In this document: positions 7,943-16,443 of the stretch, piece by piece
Layout: each line of letters begins with the position of its first letter
Numbering within the stretch: position 1 is the stretch's first letter
Assembly (NCBI GenBank): GCA_050741255.1
Contig: JBOIEQ010000018.1
Location: forward strand, 1-42,144
Source: CAZXNF01 sp050741255
GTDB taxonomy: Bacteria; Pseudomonadota; Gammaproteobacteria; Burkholderiales; SG8-41
Length of the DNA: 42,144 nt
Reading direction: 5' to 3'
The notes under the pieces: model-generated
Told to the model about the DNA's origin: nothing
Databases searched by the model: none
The model's input: only the letters and a program-made list of their open reading frames with translations
Translations under genes and position numbers: made by a program

Positions 7943-8920
7943 TTACTTCGGGTTCTGGCTGATGGCGTTGCGGATGAGTTTTCCCGACACGGCCATGTCG
8001 TGCTTGATGAACGCGGCGAATTCCTCCGGCGTGCTGCCGACGGTTTCGGCCGCCGCCGCGAAGAACTTCTCCCTGATGTCCGGCGTGTTGAGGAGGCGGA
8101 CCACTTCCTGGTTCAGCCGCTGGATGACGGCCGGCGGCGTGCCGGCGGGCGCCCACAGGCCGAACACCCCGGACGATTCGTAGCCCTTGAGACCGGAGGC
8201 CTCGGCGACGGTCGGTAGCCCGGGCACGAGGGCGGAGGGCCTGGCGCTCGTCACCGCGAGCGCGCGCAGCTTGCCCGACTTCACCTGCGGCGTGGCCGAC
8301 TGCGCGCTGGGAAACATCATGTCCGCCTCGCCGCCGATGACGCCGAGCAGCGCGGGCCCCGTGCCCTTGTACGGGATGTGCACGATGTTGACGTTGGCCA
8401 TGGACTTGAACAGTTCCGCGGCGAGGAACACCGCGCCGCCATTCGTTCCCGGCGATGCGTAATTCAGGACGCCCGGCCGCGCCTTCGCGAGCGCGATCAG
8501 CTCCTTCACGGACTTGACCGGCATGGACGGATGCACGACCAGGATGTTGGGCGAGGTGCTGAGCTGCGTGATCGGCGCGAGATCGCGCACCGGATCCCAC
8601 GTTACGTCCTCCAGCAGGAAGCGCGTGAGCCACACCGGGCTGCCCCAGCACAGCAGCGTATAGCCGTCGGCGGGCGACTTGATGACGATCTCGGCGGCGT
8701 TGTTGCCGCGGTTGTCGACGATCACCTGCGGCGCGAAGTTGCTGCGGATCATCCCCTGCGACAGCAGCCGCGCGGCGAAGTCGCTGCCGCTGCCCGCGGG
8801 CGTGGTGATGATGCGGATCAGGCGGTCGGGGTAGGCCTGGGCGAGGGCTGCATCCGTACCGGCGGCCGCGGCGCCCGCCAGCAGCAGGGACAGGACGGTC
8901 CTGGAATTCATCGCACTCAT
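7943..8920 (-). CDS. Bug/TctC-family periplasmic receptor with atypical ligand loop
   Basis: A 325-residue receptor. I take the ATG at 8920 because GGTGGAG stands eight bases before it; ATGs at 8941 and 8911 are alternatives. The signal peptide ends near DAALAQ. The loop that is normally P-x-x-PGG..D reads TTPAGSGSD, losing the tandem glycines but keeping the aspartate; LLCWGSPVW replaces the usual segment after DGYT. These changes suggest a different ligand from its neighbours. First gene of a likely operon with the alpha/beta hydrolase. Confidence 0.92.
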   Translation of the reverse strand: MSAMNSRTVLSLLLAGAAAAGTDAALAQAYPDRLIRIITTPAGSGSDFAARLLSQGMIRSNFAPQVIVDNRGNNAAEIVIKSPADGYTLLCWGSPVWLTRFLLEDVTWDPVRDLAPITQLSTSPNILVVHPSMPVKSVKELIALAKARPGVLNYASPGTNGGAVFLAAELFKSMANVNIVHIPYKGTGPALLGVIGGEADMMFPSAQSATPQVKSGKLRALAVTSARPSALVPGLPTVAEASGLKGYESSGVFGLWAPAGTPPAVIQRLNQEVVRLLNTPDIREKFFAAAAETVGSTPEEFAAFIKHDMAVSGKLIRNAISQNPK

Positions 8921-8994
8921 CGCGGTCGCTCCACCGTTCAATGAACTAGGTTAGCAGGGCAAACATCGCGCGGCTGCGTCGAATCGACGCGAAC

Positions 8995-10272
8995 TCAGTG
9001 TTTCCCCGCAAAAGGCTGCAGCGCGGCGATGCGCTTGACGGTGTCTTTCGGGACGCCGGCCTTCGCCGCGAAGGCCGGCCAGCGGCGGACGGCGTCGATC
9101 ACCCCGTCGAGCAGGACCGCCGGCCGGTTGACGCTGAATTTTGCGGCGAGTTCCAGCAGATCCTCGCGCGTGATCGCCCAGGCTTTGCCGTTCACCAGCA
9201 TCTGGTGCTGGCGCGTCCACTTGCCGGCGCCCGGATTGTGCGCGAAGCACACGTCGAAGGCGGGCGAGAGCCGCCATGCGCCGCCGGGCTCGCGCAGGAA
9301 GGCGAGGTTCTTGGTGTGGTCGTCGCAGTTGACCGCCGCGACGTTGAAGGCGCAGCGCAGCCACGCCTGCGCGAGGGCGTCGGCGCCCAGCTTCAGTTCG
9401 AGCACGGCCCGCAGGTACTGTTCGTAGCCGTGCACGTACGGCGTGTTGAAATCGAGATGCAGCAGCCCGCACAGCGAATGGACGTGCCGCTTGCGGTTGC
9501 CGTCGCGGTCGAAACGCCGGGTCATGAAGTGCGCGCGGCCGTTTTCCTCCAGCAGGCGGCAGGGGCTCATGGCGATGCCGGCGGCTTCGGCCATGAGCGA
9601 ATGCGCGTATTCGATGCGCCCGAAACCCGCGGAGTGGCCGAGCACGCGGTCGTCGCCGACGTCGAACTTGAGCAGCCAGTGCTCGAAGCCTTCCGGCAGG
9701 TCGAACTGCCCCGACACGATCTCGCCGGTGGCGGGATTCCAGCCGATCACCGCCTTGGCGCGGGCGCCGCCGGCCGAACTGCCGATGTCGATGATGTCCT
9801 GCGCGATGGTGGCGAGCCGCCCGCGCAGCGCGCGCCTGGCATCCTCGACCAGGTGCGCCATCTGCAGGGGCGCGGCGATGGCGGCATCGCGGGTGTCTTC
9901 CAGCGCCGGCTCGAACTCGAGCGCGCCCATCGCCCGCCGGCCGATGTAGAGCAGGCGCTGCAGGGTGGTGATCCGGTCCGGCCGCAGGCCGTTGCGCGAC
10001 AGATATTCATTGATGAGCGCGTTGCCGAACTTGTCGGGCATCGCGTCGGCGAGCAGGCCCGGCAGGCCGTGGAACGTCTCCTGGCTCAGGTCCGTAAAGT
10101 GGTAGCGCCGGCTGTCGCTCAGCGGCATCAGCAGCGGCGACAGCTCGAAGCCCGTGCGGGCAAAGGTGGGCGCGTACTGGAATTCGTAATAACCGGGCTT
10201 GCCGCGCAGCGGGGCCACCGCGCCGACGCTCTCGCCCCACAGGCGCACTTCGACCGCGCGCACTTCAGCCAC
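8995..10272 (-). CDS. hipA: HipA-family serine/threonine kinase toxin
   Basis: Toxin of a type II module; HipA kinases phosphorylate aminoacyl-tRNA synthetases or related targets and slow growth. The 425-residue frame starts at GTG 10272, whose bases overlap the antitoxin stop (GTGGCTGA). The N-subdomain (residues 7-120) is followed by the glycine-rich loop SSAGGARAK at 165-173, LLKFD at 200-204, the catalytic NCDDHTKN at 315-322 and the metal-binding SPAFD at 336-340. All kinase residues appear intact, so the toxin is probably active. Translational coupling to the antitoxin fits control by the shared operators upstream. Confidence 0.93.
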   Translation of the reverse strand: MAEVRAVEVRLWGESVGAVAPLRGKPGYYEFQYAPTFARTGFELSPLLMPLSDSRRYHFTDLSQETFHGLPGLLADAMPDKFGNALINEYLSRNGLRPDRITTLQRLLYIGRRAMGALEFEPALEDTRDAAIAAPLQMAHLVEDARRALRGRLATIAQDIIDIGSSAGGARAKAVIGWNPATGEIVSGQFDLPEGFEHWLLKFDVGDDRVLGHSAGFGRIEYAHSLMAEAAGIAMSPCRLLEENGRAHFMTRRFDRDGNRKRHVHSLCGLLHLDFNTPYVHGYEQYLRAVLELKLGADALAQAWLRCAFNVAAVNCDDHTKNLAFLREPGGAWRLSPAFDVCFAHNPGAGKWTRQHQMLVNGKAWAITREDLLELAAKFSVNRPAVLLDGVIDAVRRWPAFAAKAGVPKDTVKRIAALQPFAGKH

Positions 10273-10630
10273 GCGCGCGGACCTTTTTCGGTTTTTTTGC
10301 CGGCGCGGATTTCTCTGCGCGGGGCGCGCGGATGCGGCGGGTGTCCGCCCGGTCCATTTCCAGCAAGGCCAGCGGGCCGGGGGCATCGGGCCTGGGCACC
10401 AGGTTTTCGAGGCCGTCGAGCAGGTCGAGCGCGCGCAGCAACGCCACCAGGTTGTTGAGCGTGATGCCGCCGGTTTTCTCGAACCGCTTGAGCGGGGTGA
10501 GGCCGACGCCGCTCCGGCGCGCCAGTTCGGCCTGCGTCAGGCCGGCGCCGGTGCGCGCCACGCGCCACGCGCGGAGCGCCTGGGCCAGCCGCAGCGCCAC
10601 TTCCTTGTCCGTGAGCTGGGTAATCCCCAT
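10265..10630 (-). CDS. hipB: HipB-like XRE-family antitoxin/repressor
   Basis: A 121-residue DNA-binding antitoxin. Residues ~14-60 form a Cro/C1-type helix-turn-helix (LTQAELARRSGVGLTPLKRFE). The C-terminal tail is rich in lysine, arginine and alanine (EKSAPAKKPKKVRARG), longer and more basic than in E. coli HipB. It overlaps the toxin start by eight bases. The ATG at 10630 has no visible ribosome site and lies two bases from the first operator-like repeat, so translation may be weak or leaderless. Confidence 0.9.
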   Translation of the reverse strand: MGITQLTDKEVALRLAQALRAWRVARTGAGLTQAELARRSGVGLTPLKRFEKTGGITLNNLVALLRALDLLDGLENLVPRPDAPGPLALLEMDRADTRRIRAPRAEKSAPAKKPKKVRARG

Positions 10631-10631
10631 C

Positions 10632-10773
10632 GTCTAAAAATAGCCCATTAAATGATATTGATCGACTTAATGGTCTAATAATAGTCCATATTGATGACCT
10701 CTGAAAGTGTAATAGAGGTCTAAAAATAGACTATTAATGAGAAAAATCGCCAACAAAAGGCTAATTTTAGACC
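10632..10773. promoter_or_regulatory. Four operator-like repeats upstream of hipBA
   Basis: Four copies of a GGTCTA-N3-TAGnCC element stand in an otherwise AT-rich block: 10632-10646, 10672-10687, 10717-10732 and, in opposite orientation, 10759-10773. Starts are 40, 45 and 42 bp apart, roughly four helical turns. A separate dyad (GACCTCT at 10696-10702, AGAGGTC at 10714-10720) overlaps the third copy. The arrangement is that expected for cooperative HipB/HipAB autorepression. Confidence 0.7.
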
Positions 10774-10876
10774 TTGGGAGGATATTACGGCTGCGGGACC
10801 GGCGCGTGCACGCGGGCGGTTGCAGGCGGGCAGGGGAACCCGGGCGCGCACGGAACGGGCGCGGCGGACGCGGGCG

Positions 10877-11740
10877 TCAGGCGGGTTGCGCGCGCGGGTC
10901 CGCGTATTCCTCGTCGTGCCGCCGGATCTGTTCCTGGTAGTTCTCCATGAAGCGCGCGTAGAAGCGCTCGCCCACTGCCACGGCCTCGGGATCGAACTCG
11001 GCGCGCGGGGAGGGCAGGAGATCGAAGTTGCCCTTGTTCTCGCCGCGCACCAGCAGCGCGGACATGCGGTGCGGTCCGATCACCTTGGCGTGCGCGGGGA
11101 TGAAGCTGATGCCGTAGCCGATGCGCCGGTGAGCGGCCTGGTTCGGCGCGGAGCGGTGCGGGCACAGCGTGTGGTGCAGGGACATTTCGCCGGCCTTGAG
11201 CGTCATGGCGGTCATGCCCGTCTCGTCGAGTTTTTCCACGATGGTCTGGCCCGCGGCGTTGATGCTGTGTTCCAGCCGCGCCTGCGCATGGCGGTACTGG
11301 CGCGGCTTGCCGTTCGGCGGCAGCACTTCCATGCAACCGGCCAGCTCGCTCGCGTCGGTCAGCGCCACCCACGCGGTCACGTGCTCGTGCGGATCAAGTC
11401 CGAAGTAGGTCGAATCCTGGTGCCACGCGGTGAAGGCGGGCGAGCCCGGCTCCTTGACGAAGAAGGTGGCCCAGAAGACGAGGATGTCCGGGCCGATCAC
11501 GTCCTCGACGGCGTCGAGCACGCGCGGGTTCCGGCACAGGTCGGCCAGCCACGGCAGGAAGTTGTAGCTCCCGGAACGGTACTTCTTGTGCGCCTTGGAG
11601 AGCGGCGTGCCGATGCGGGCTTCCAGCCGCTCGATGTCGCGCATGCGCGCGGCGGCCTCGTCGGGCGTGAGCACGGGAATCGGGAACAGGAACCCGTTCT
11701 GGTGGTAGTCCCGGACTTGCTGTTCGGTCAGTGCTTTCAT
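10877..11740 (-). CDS. Phytanoyl-CoA dioxygenase (PhyH) family protein
   Basis: A 287-residue non-haem Fe(II)/2-oxoglutarate-dependent dioxygenase family protein. The facial triad is visible as H107-x-D109 in AWHQDS and a distal histidine, probably H195 in CPHRSAPNQ; the following arginine (R205 or R206) would bind 2-oxoglutarate. Start at 11740 (MKALTEQQVRDYHQNGF) matches the normal family N-terminus; the longer open frame up to 11905 lacks protein character. It diverges from the Bug gene at 11905 across a 164-bp gap, so the pair may share control. Hydroxylation substrate unknown. Confidence 0.9.
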   Translation of the reverse strand: MKALTEQQVRDYHQNGFLFPIPVLTPDEAAARMRDIERLEARIGTPLSKAHKKYRSGSYNFLPWLADLCRNPRVLDAVEDVIGPDILVFWATFFVKEPGSPAFTAWHQDSTYFGLDPHEHVTAWVALTDASELAGCMEVLPPNGKPRQYRHAQARLEHSINAAGQTIVEKLDETGMTAMTLKAGEMSLHHTLCPHRSAPNQAAHRRIGYGISFIPAHAKVIGPHRMSALLVRGENKGNFDLLPSPRAEFDPEAVAVGERFYARFMENYQEQIRRHDEEYADPRAQPA

Positions 11741-11904
11741 CGGGAGGTCCGGTAGGCGTTGCGCCGACGGCGCGGGATGCCGCAAATTATCCGGCGGCCG
11801 CGCGTGCCGAGTCAAAGGGCGCGTGCGCTTAAGTGGCACAATAGTTGCATTGCAGCACCCTGCATTACGATTGTTGCAGCCATTACGCAAAAGGAGCTCA
11901 CGCA

Positions 11905-12897
11905 ATGAACGGTCCTGTATCGGTGGTTCGGGCGGCGGGGGCGATGCTGCCCGTCATGCTGGCGGCCTGGTGTCCCTTGGGCGCCCATGCGGCCGACGCG
12001 TATCCGTCGCGGCCGATCCGGCTGGTGGTGCCGGTGCCGCCGGGCGGCGCGGCGGATTTCACCGCGCGCCTGGTCGGCGCCAAGCTCGCCGACGCGCTCG
12101 GCCAGAGCGTCGTCGTGGAAAACCGCGGCGGCGCGGCGGGCGTCATCGCGACGGAACTGGTGTCGACGGCCACCCCTGACGGCTACACCTTCCTGCTGTC
12201 GTCCAGCACGACGCATGGCATCAGCCCCGTGCTCTACAAGAAGCTGCCGTACGACGCGATGAAAAGCTTCACCCACGTCGGCCTCATTGCGTCGGTGCCG
12301 GCGGTGATGGCGGTCAACCAGTCCGTGCCGGTGAACTCGGTGAAGGAATTCGTGGCGCTGGCCAAGGCGAAGCCGGGCGCCATCCTGTTCGGCTCCTCGG
12401 GCAGCGGCAGCCCGCCGCACCTGATGGGCGAACTGTTCAAGTTTGTCTCCACCGCGCCGATCACGCACGTACCCTACAAGGGCAGCGGCCCCGCGGTGAT
12501 CGATCTCGTCGGCGGCCAGATCCAGGTCATGTTCGACGGACTGCCGTCGTTGATCGGTCAGATCAAGGGCGGCAAGCTGAAGCCGCTCGCCGCGGTGAGC
12601 GCGAAGCGCTCCGCCGTGTTGCCGGACCTGCCGACGATGGCGGAGGCGGGCTATCCCGGCGTGGAGGGCGGGCTGTGGTTCGGCGTGTCGGGCCCGCCCG
12701 GCCTGCCGCGCGCGGTGGTGGAGCGCATCAGCAAGGAAATCTTCGCGGTGACGGCGCAGGCCGACGTGAAGGAGCGTTTCGCGAGCGTGGGCGCCTACGC
12801 GTCGCCGCTGGGGCCGAAGGAATACGCGGCCTTCATGCAGAAGGAAATGAACAAGTGGGCGCCGGTGGTGAAGGCCTCAGGCGCCTCGGTGGACTGA
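11905..12897 (+). CDS. Bug/TctC-family periplasmic receptor
   Basis: A 330-residue receptor; AAAGGAG lies shortly before the ATG at 11905. The signal peptide ends near GAHAADA. Canonical PPGGAAD ligand loop, DGYTF, PYKGSGPAV and MAEAGYPG are all present. Eight bases separate its stop from the DUF1185 gene that follows on the same strand, so they are almost certainly co-transcribed. Confidence 0.94.
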   Translation: MNGPVSVVRAAGAMLPVMLAAWCPLGAHAADAYPSRPIRLVVPVPPGGAADFTARLVGAKLADALGQSVVVENRGGAAGVIATELVSTATPDGYTFLLSSSTTHGISPVLYKKLPYDAMKSFTHVGLIASVPAVMAVNQSVPVNSVKEFVALAKAKPGAILFGSSGSGSPPHLMGELFKFVSTAPITHVPYKGSGPAVIDLVGGQIQVMFDGLPSLIGQIKGGKLKPLAAVSAKRSAVLPDLPTMAEAGYPGVEGGLWFGVSGPPGLPRAVVERISKEIFAVTAQADVKERFASVGAYASPLGPKEYAAFMQKEMNKWAPVVKASGASVD

Positions 12898-12905
12898 GAA
12901 CCGGC

Positions 12906-13520
12906 ATGAAGAAAGCCAAGGGAGCCGCGCGCTTCGCGGTGCGCAAGACAGCGGTCCTCGTCGAGGAAATCCTGCTGGAAGGCGGACAGCCGGACGGCGT
13001 GGCGCTGCGGCGCGTAACCGCGATGGCGGCGATCAACAATCCCTACGTCGGCAAGCCGGTGGCTGATCTCAAGGCATTGATCGCGTACGGCGCCACCATC
13101 GGCGACCTGCTTGCGGAGAAGGCGCTGGCGCAGTACGGCAAGCGGGCCAAGGCGGTGGAAAGCTACGGCAAGGGCGCGATCGTCGGCGTGCAGGGCGAGA
13201 TCGAGCACGGCTATGCGGCGATCACGCGTCCGTTCGCCACGCGGGTACGCAAGGCGCTCGGCGACTGTACGGCGTGGATGGCGGCGAACGTGAAGCGCGG
13301 CGCATTGGGTGCGACGCTCGACGTGCCGATGGCGTACAAGGACGCGCTGTACGTGCGTTCCCACTACGACACGGTGGAAGCGATGATGCCCGACGGCCCG
13401 CTGCCGGATGAAATCGTCGTCATTCTGGTCACGGCCAGCCGCGGGCGGCTGCATGCGCGCATCGGCGGGCTGGAGAAATCGGAAGTGCGGGGGCGGGACC
13501 GGTATCTGGACCGCAAGTAA
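12906..13520 (+). CDS. DUF1185 / amino-acid synthesis family protein
   Basis: A 204-residue cytoplasmic protein matching the PF06684 type: ALRRVTAMAAINNPYVG near the N-terminus, GKGAIVGVQGEIEHG in the middle and VPMAYKDALYVRSHYD before the C-terminus. The family name comes from genetic association; no reaction is established. It directly follows a Bug gene (8 bp), a pairing repeated in Burkholderiales, so it probably acts on the compound that receptor binds. A MITE-like element begins seven bases after its stop. Confidence 0.82.
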   Translation: MKKAKGAARFAVRKTAVLVEEILLEGGQPDGVALRRVTAMAAINNPYVGKPVADLKALIAYGATIGDLLAEKALAQYGKRAKAVESYGKGAIVGVQGEIEHGYAAITRPFATRVRKALGDCTAWMAANVKRGALGATLDVPMAYKDALYVRSHYDTVEAMMPDGPLPDEIVVILVTASRGRLHARIGGLEKSEVRGRDRYLDRK

Positions 13521-13526
13521 CGGAGG

Positions 13527-13797
13527 CTAGAGCCTGTTATGGACCTAAACGTGCGCGGCGTTGAGACAGAAGGGCTCGGCTGCTAGGCGCGAGGAGGCCG
13601 CATAGCCCCTCTATGCAACGACGAGCAACGACGCAGACGGGCCCTTCTGGCTCAACCCGAAGGGAACGCGGGATTCGGGGCCCATTGCGTTGTCGCCTCA
13701 CGCTTACAGTGGCTGGCACTGCGGCGCGATCGGCTCCTGGCACTGAACCCCGACTCCCGCGTTCGCCGCATACGTTTAGGTCCATAACAGGCTCTAG
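13527..13797. mobile_element. MITE-like element with 34-bp terminal inverted repeats
   Basis: Both ends read CTAGAGCCTGTTATGGACC and onward: the left 34 bp (13527-13560) equal the reverse complement of the right 34 bp (13764-13797) except two bases. CTAG at each outer edge may be a 4-bp target duplication or part of the repeat. Inside are nested dyads: CAGAAGGGC (13567-13575) with GCCCTTCTG (13641-13649) around a GCATAG/CTATGC hairpin (13600-13616), and a 16-bp pair (13665-13680 with 13748-13763, one mismatch) around CAGTG/CACTG. No transposase is encoded, so it would need one in trans. Confidence 0.78.
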
Positions 13798-13816
13798 GCC
13801 GGCGCGCGAAGTGCGC

Positions 13817-15379
13817 TCAGTGAAGCGCGGCGATGCGCCGCTCGGAGAAGTACCGCGCGACGGCCGCCGGATCGTATGCGGGTCCGGCCAGCGCGACGTG
13901 GCCGTCCGGCCGCAGCAGGTAGAACGACGGGCGTGCGATCCGCGCCTCCGCGAGCGCGGCGGCATTGGCATCCGTATCGGGGATCACGTGCGTGCGCACG
14001 AGTCCGCCGGAGTCCGTGATGGCCGGCGCGGGCTGCCCGAACACCAACAGGTGGAAGTGGGTGTCGTCGACCTTGCGGAATGCGTCCTCGACGGGGCCGT
14101 CCGGTGTGAACTGCAGGTGCAGCCACGGAAAGCGGTCGCCGGCCTGCGGCGCGTCCCCGGGCACGCCGGGCAGCGTCGCCGACAGCGGGCCTTTCCGGTA
14201 ATGGATGCCGATCTGCGCAATCGAGCGGAACGCCAGTAGCCGCACCTTTTCCTTCGTCATCGCGAACGCCGCGATGCGGGGGCCGATCTGCGTGCGGAAG
14301 AGGCCCGCCATCCAGCCGGTGGAGACCAGCGCCTTGAAGGCGCGGTCGGTCGTTTCCAGCAGCTTGCGCGCCACCGGCAGACGTTCGGCTTCATAGGAGT
14401 CCAGCAGCGCCGGATCGGCCTGGCCTTTCACGACCAGGGCGAGCTTCCAGCCGAGGTTGTAGGCGTCCTGCAGGCCGGTGTTCATGCCCTGTCCGCCCGC
14501 CGGGCTGTGCACGTGCGCGGCGTCTCCCATCAGGAAGCAGCGGCCCGCGCGGAAGTGTTCCGCGGCGCGATGGTAGATGCGGTAGGTGGAAAACCAGCTG
14601 CAGGATTTGAACAGCAGTCCTGTGCCGGCTTCGTTCTGGATCGACGGGATCACGTCTTCGAACGTGACGCCATCCTTGTCGCGCAGCGCTGCCGGCAGGA
14701 TGCCGATGGCGCGCCAGCGGTCCGTGCCGCGCAGCGGGAACAGCAGGGTGAAGCCGTCCTTCCACAGATAGACGTTGAGTTCGGCGGGGACCATGGGCCC
14801 GGTCGCCACCGTGTCGGCGACGAAGAACACGTGTTCGTACGGGGCGCCGGGAAAACCGATGTTGTTCAACTCGCGTACCGGGCTGTGCGACCCGTCGCAG
14901 CCGCCGACCCAGGCAGCGGTCAGCGTGCGCGTGCTGCCGTCGGGCTGTTTGAGCGTGGCCACGACGTGGTCCGCGTGCTGCTCGATGGCGGTCAGTTCGG
15001 TGTTCCATTGCACGGCGAGGCCCCAGTCGGCGAGCTTCGCGCCCATCATCCGTTCGTTGTCATCCTGGCCCAGCATGAGGACGAAGGGGAAGGGGCTCAG
15101 GCGCTGGCCGATTTCGCCGAGCGGGATGCGCGCCCGGCGACGGCCGCCCGACCACATGTTGAAGCCGGTGGCGATCATGCCGAGTTCGAGCGCGCGGTCG
15201 GCAAGGCCCAGCCGGGAATAGATTTCCATGCTGCGCGCCTGCACCGCGATCGCGCGGGATTGCTGCGCCGGCCCGGAATGGCGGTCGATGATGACCGTGC
15301 GCACGCCGCGCCGGCCGAGCTGGTTGGCGAGCATGAGCCCGGTGGGGCCGGCACCGACGATCAGTACATCCGTATCCAT
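13817..15379 (-). CDS. FAD-dependent aromatic-type monooxygenase (PheA/TfdB-like)
   Basis: A 520-residue class A flavoprotein monooxygenase. The N-terminal Rossmann motif GAGPTGL is at 9-15, the DG motif (CDGSHSPVR) at 161-169 and the GD motif (LMGDAAHVHSPAGGQGMN) at 283-300. Residues ~400-520 form the thioredoxin-like C-terminal domain of the phenol hydroxylase group, ending in YLLRPDGHVALAG. Such enzymes hydroxylate phenols or related rings using NAD(P)H and O2. It diverges from the ABC exporter genes; the 128-bp gap holds an inverted repeat. Confidence 0.92.
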   Translation of the reverse strand: MDTDVLIVGAGPTGLMLANQLGRRGVRTVIIDRHSGPAQQSRAIAVQARSMEIYSRLGLADRALELGMIATGFNMWSGGRRRARIPLGEIGQRLSPFPFVLMLGQDDNERMMGAKLADWGLAVQWNTELTAIEQHADHVVATLKQPDGSTRTLTAAWVGGCDGSHSPVRELNNIGFPGAPYEHVFFVADTVATGPMVPAELNVYLWKDGFTLLFPLRGTDRWRAIGILPAALRDKDGVTFEDVIPSIQNEAGTGLLFKSCSWFSTYRIYHRAAEHFRAGRCFLMGDAAHVHSPAGGQGMNTGLQDAYNLGWKLALVVKGQADPALLDSYEAERLPVARKLLETTDRAFKALVSTGWMAGLFRTQIGPRIAAFAMTKEKVRLLAFRSIAQIGIHYRKGPLSATLPGVPGDAPQAGDRFPWLHLQFTPDGPVEDAFRKVDDTHFHLLVFGQPAPAITDSGGLVRTHVIPDTDANAAALAEARIARPSFYLLRPDGHVALAGPAYDPAAVARYFSERRIAALH

Positions 15380-15409
15380 GGGTCTTTCCTGTCGCTGCGA
15401 ATGACCGCT

Positions 15410-15427
15410 TTTGGTAACAATACCAAA
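15410..15427. promoter_or_regulatory. Inverted repeat in the monooxygenase/ABC divergent gap
   Basis: TTTGGTA, four-base spacer, TACCAAA: a perfect 7-bp dyad 30 bp upstream of the monooxygenase start, in an AT-rich patch. Position fits an operator for a repressor acting on the monooxygenase promoter; no regulator gene is adjacent. Confidence 0.4.
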
Positions 15428-15507
15428 CCCCTCTGTCGTAACCCCGTTCGCACGCGGATATGGCCCAGGGAAATCAATGTGTTTTCGGCATCTGTTATCT
15501 TCACCCC

Positions 15508-16443
15508 ATGTCCGCCGTCATTGCGATCGAAAACCTTTCCAAGACCTACGCCTCCGGGCTCGCCGCCCTCAAGCACATCCACCTCGAGATCCGGCCGGGA
15601 GAGATCTTCGCGCTGCTGGGCCCCAACGGCGCGGGCAAGACGACGCTGATCGGCACGATCTGCGGCATCGTCACGCCGACGGCGGGGCGCATCACCGTCG
15701 CCGGCCACGACATCATCGAGGACTACCGCGCCGCCCGCGGGCTGATCGGCCTGGTCCCGCAGGAACTCACCACCGACGCCTTCGAAACGGTGTGGGCGAC
15801 GGTGTCGTTCAGCCGCGGCCTGTTCGGCAAGCCCGCCAACCCGGCTTATATCGAGCAGGTGCTGAAGGACCTGTCGCTGTGGACCAAGAAGGACAGCAGG
15901 ATCATGACGCTGTCCGGCGGGATGAAGTGCCGGGTGATGATCGCCAAGGCGCTGTCGCACGAGCCGCGGGTGCTGTTCCTCGACGAGCCGACGGCGGGCG
16001 TTGACGTGGAATTGCGGCGCGACATGTGGGCGCTGGTGCGCAGGCTCCGCGAGAGCGGCGTGACGATCATCCTGACCACGCACTACATCGACGAGGCCGA
16101 GGAGATGGCCGACCGCATCGGGGTCATCAGCCACGGCGAGATCATCCTGGTGGAAAACAAGGTCGAGCTCATGCGCAAGCTCGGCAAGAAGCAGCTCGCG
16201 CTGCAGCTCCAGCACCCGCTGGACCGCATACCCGACGCGCTGGCGGCCTACCAGCTGACGCTGTCCGGCGACGGCGGTGAACTCGTCTATTCCTACGATG
16301 CTCACGCGGGACACGGCGAGCACGCCGGCATCGCCGCGCTGCTGCGGGACCTCAATGCGGCGGGCATCGCCTTCAAGGACCTGCACACGACGCAGAGCTC
16401 GCTGGAGGACATCTTCGTCAACCTCGTGAGCGACCGCAAATGA
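15508..16443 (+). CDS. ABC exporter ATP-binding subunit (YadG/DrrA-like)
   Basis: A 311-residue ATPase of an ABC-2 exporter. Walker A GPNGAGKTT at 38-46, Q-loop at Q85, signature LSGGM at 135-139, Walker B VLFLDE at 155-160 and H-loop H192 are all intact. The start at 15508 (MSAVIAIENLSKTYASGL) is the family N-terminus; there is no ribosome site before it, so it may be translated from a very short leader. Its stop overlaps the permease start (ATGA). Confidence 0.95.
   Translation: MSAVIAIENLSKTYASGLAALKHIHLEIRPGEIFALLGPNGAGKTTLIGTICGIVTPTAGRITVAGHDIIEDYRAARGLIGLVPQELTTDAFETVWATVSFSRGLFGKPANPAYIEQVLKDLSLWTKKDSRIMTLSGGMKCRVMIAKALSHEPRVLFLDEPTAGVDVELRRDMWALVRRLRESGVTIILTTHYIDEAEEMADRIGVISHGEIILVENKVELMRKLGKKQLALQLQHPLDRIPDALAAYQLTLSGDGGELVYSYDAHAGHGEHAGIAALLRDLNAAGIAFKDLHTTQSSLEDIFVNLVSDRK

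Noticed and set aside
8998..10458. 486-codon open frame opposite hipA
   Set aside because: Antisense shadow of the HipA/HipB frames caused by high GC; no family resemblance.
10781..10876. GC-rich stretch between the hipBA operators and the dioxygenase 3' end
   Set aside because: No frame, repeat or motif could be supported there.
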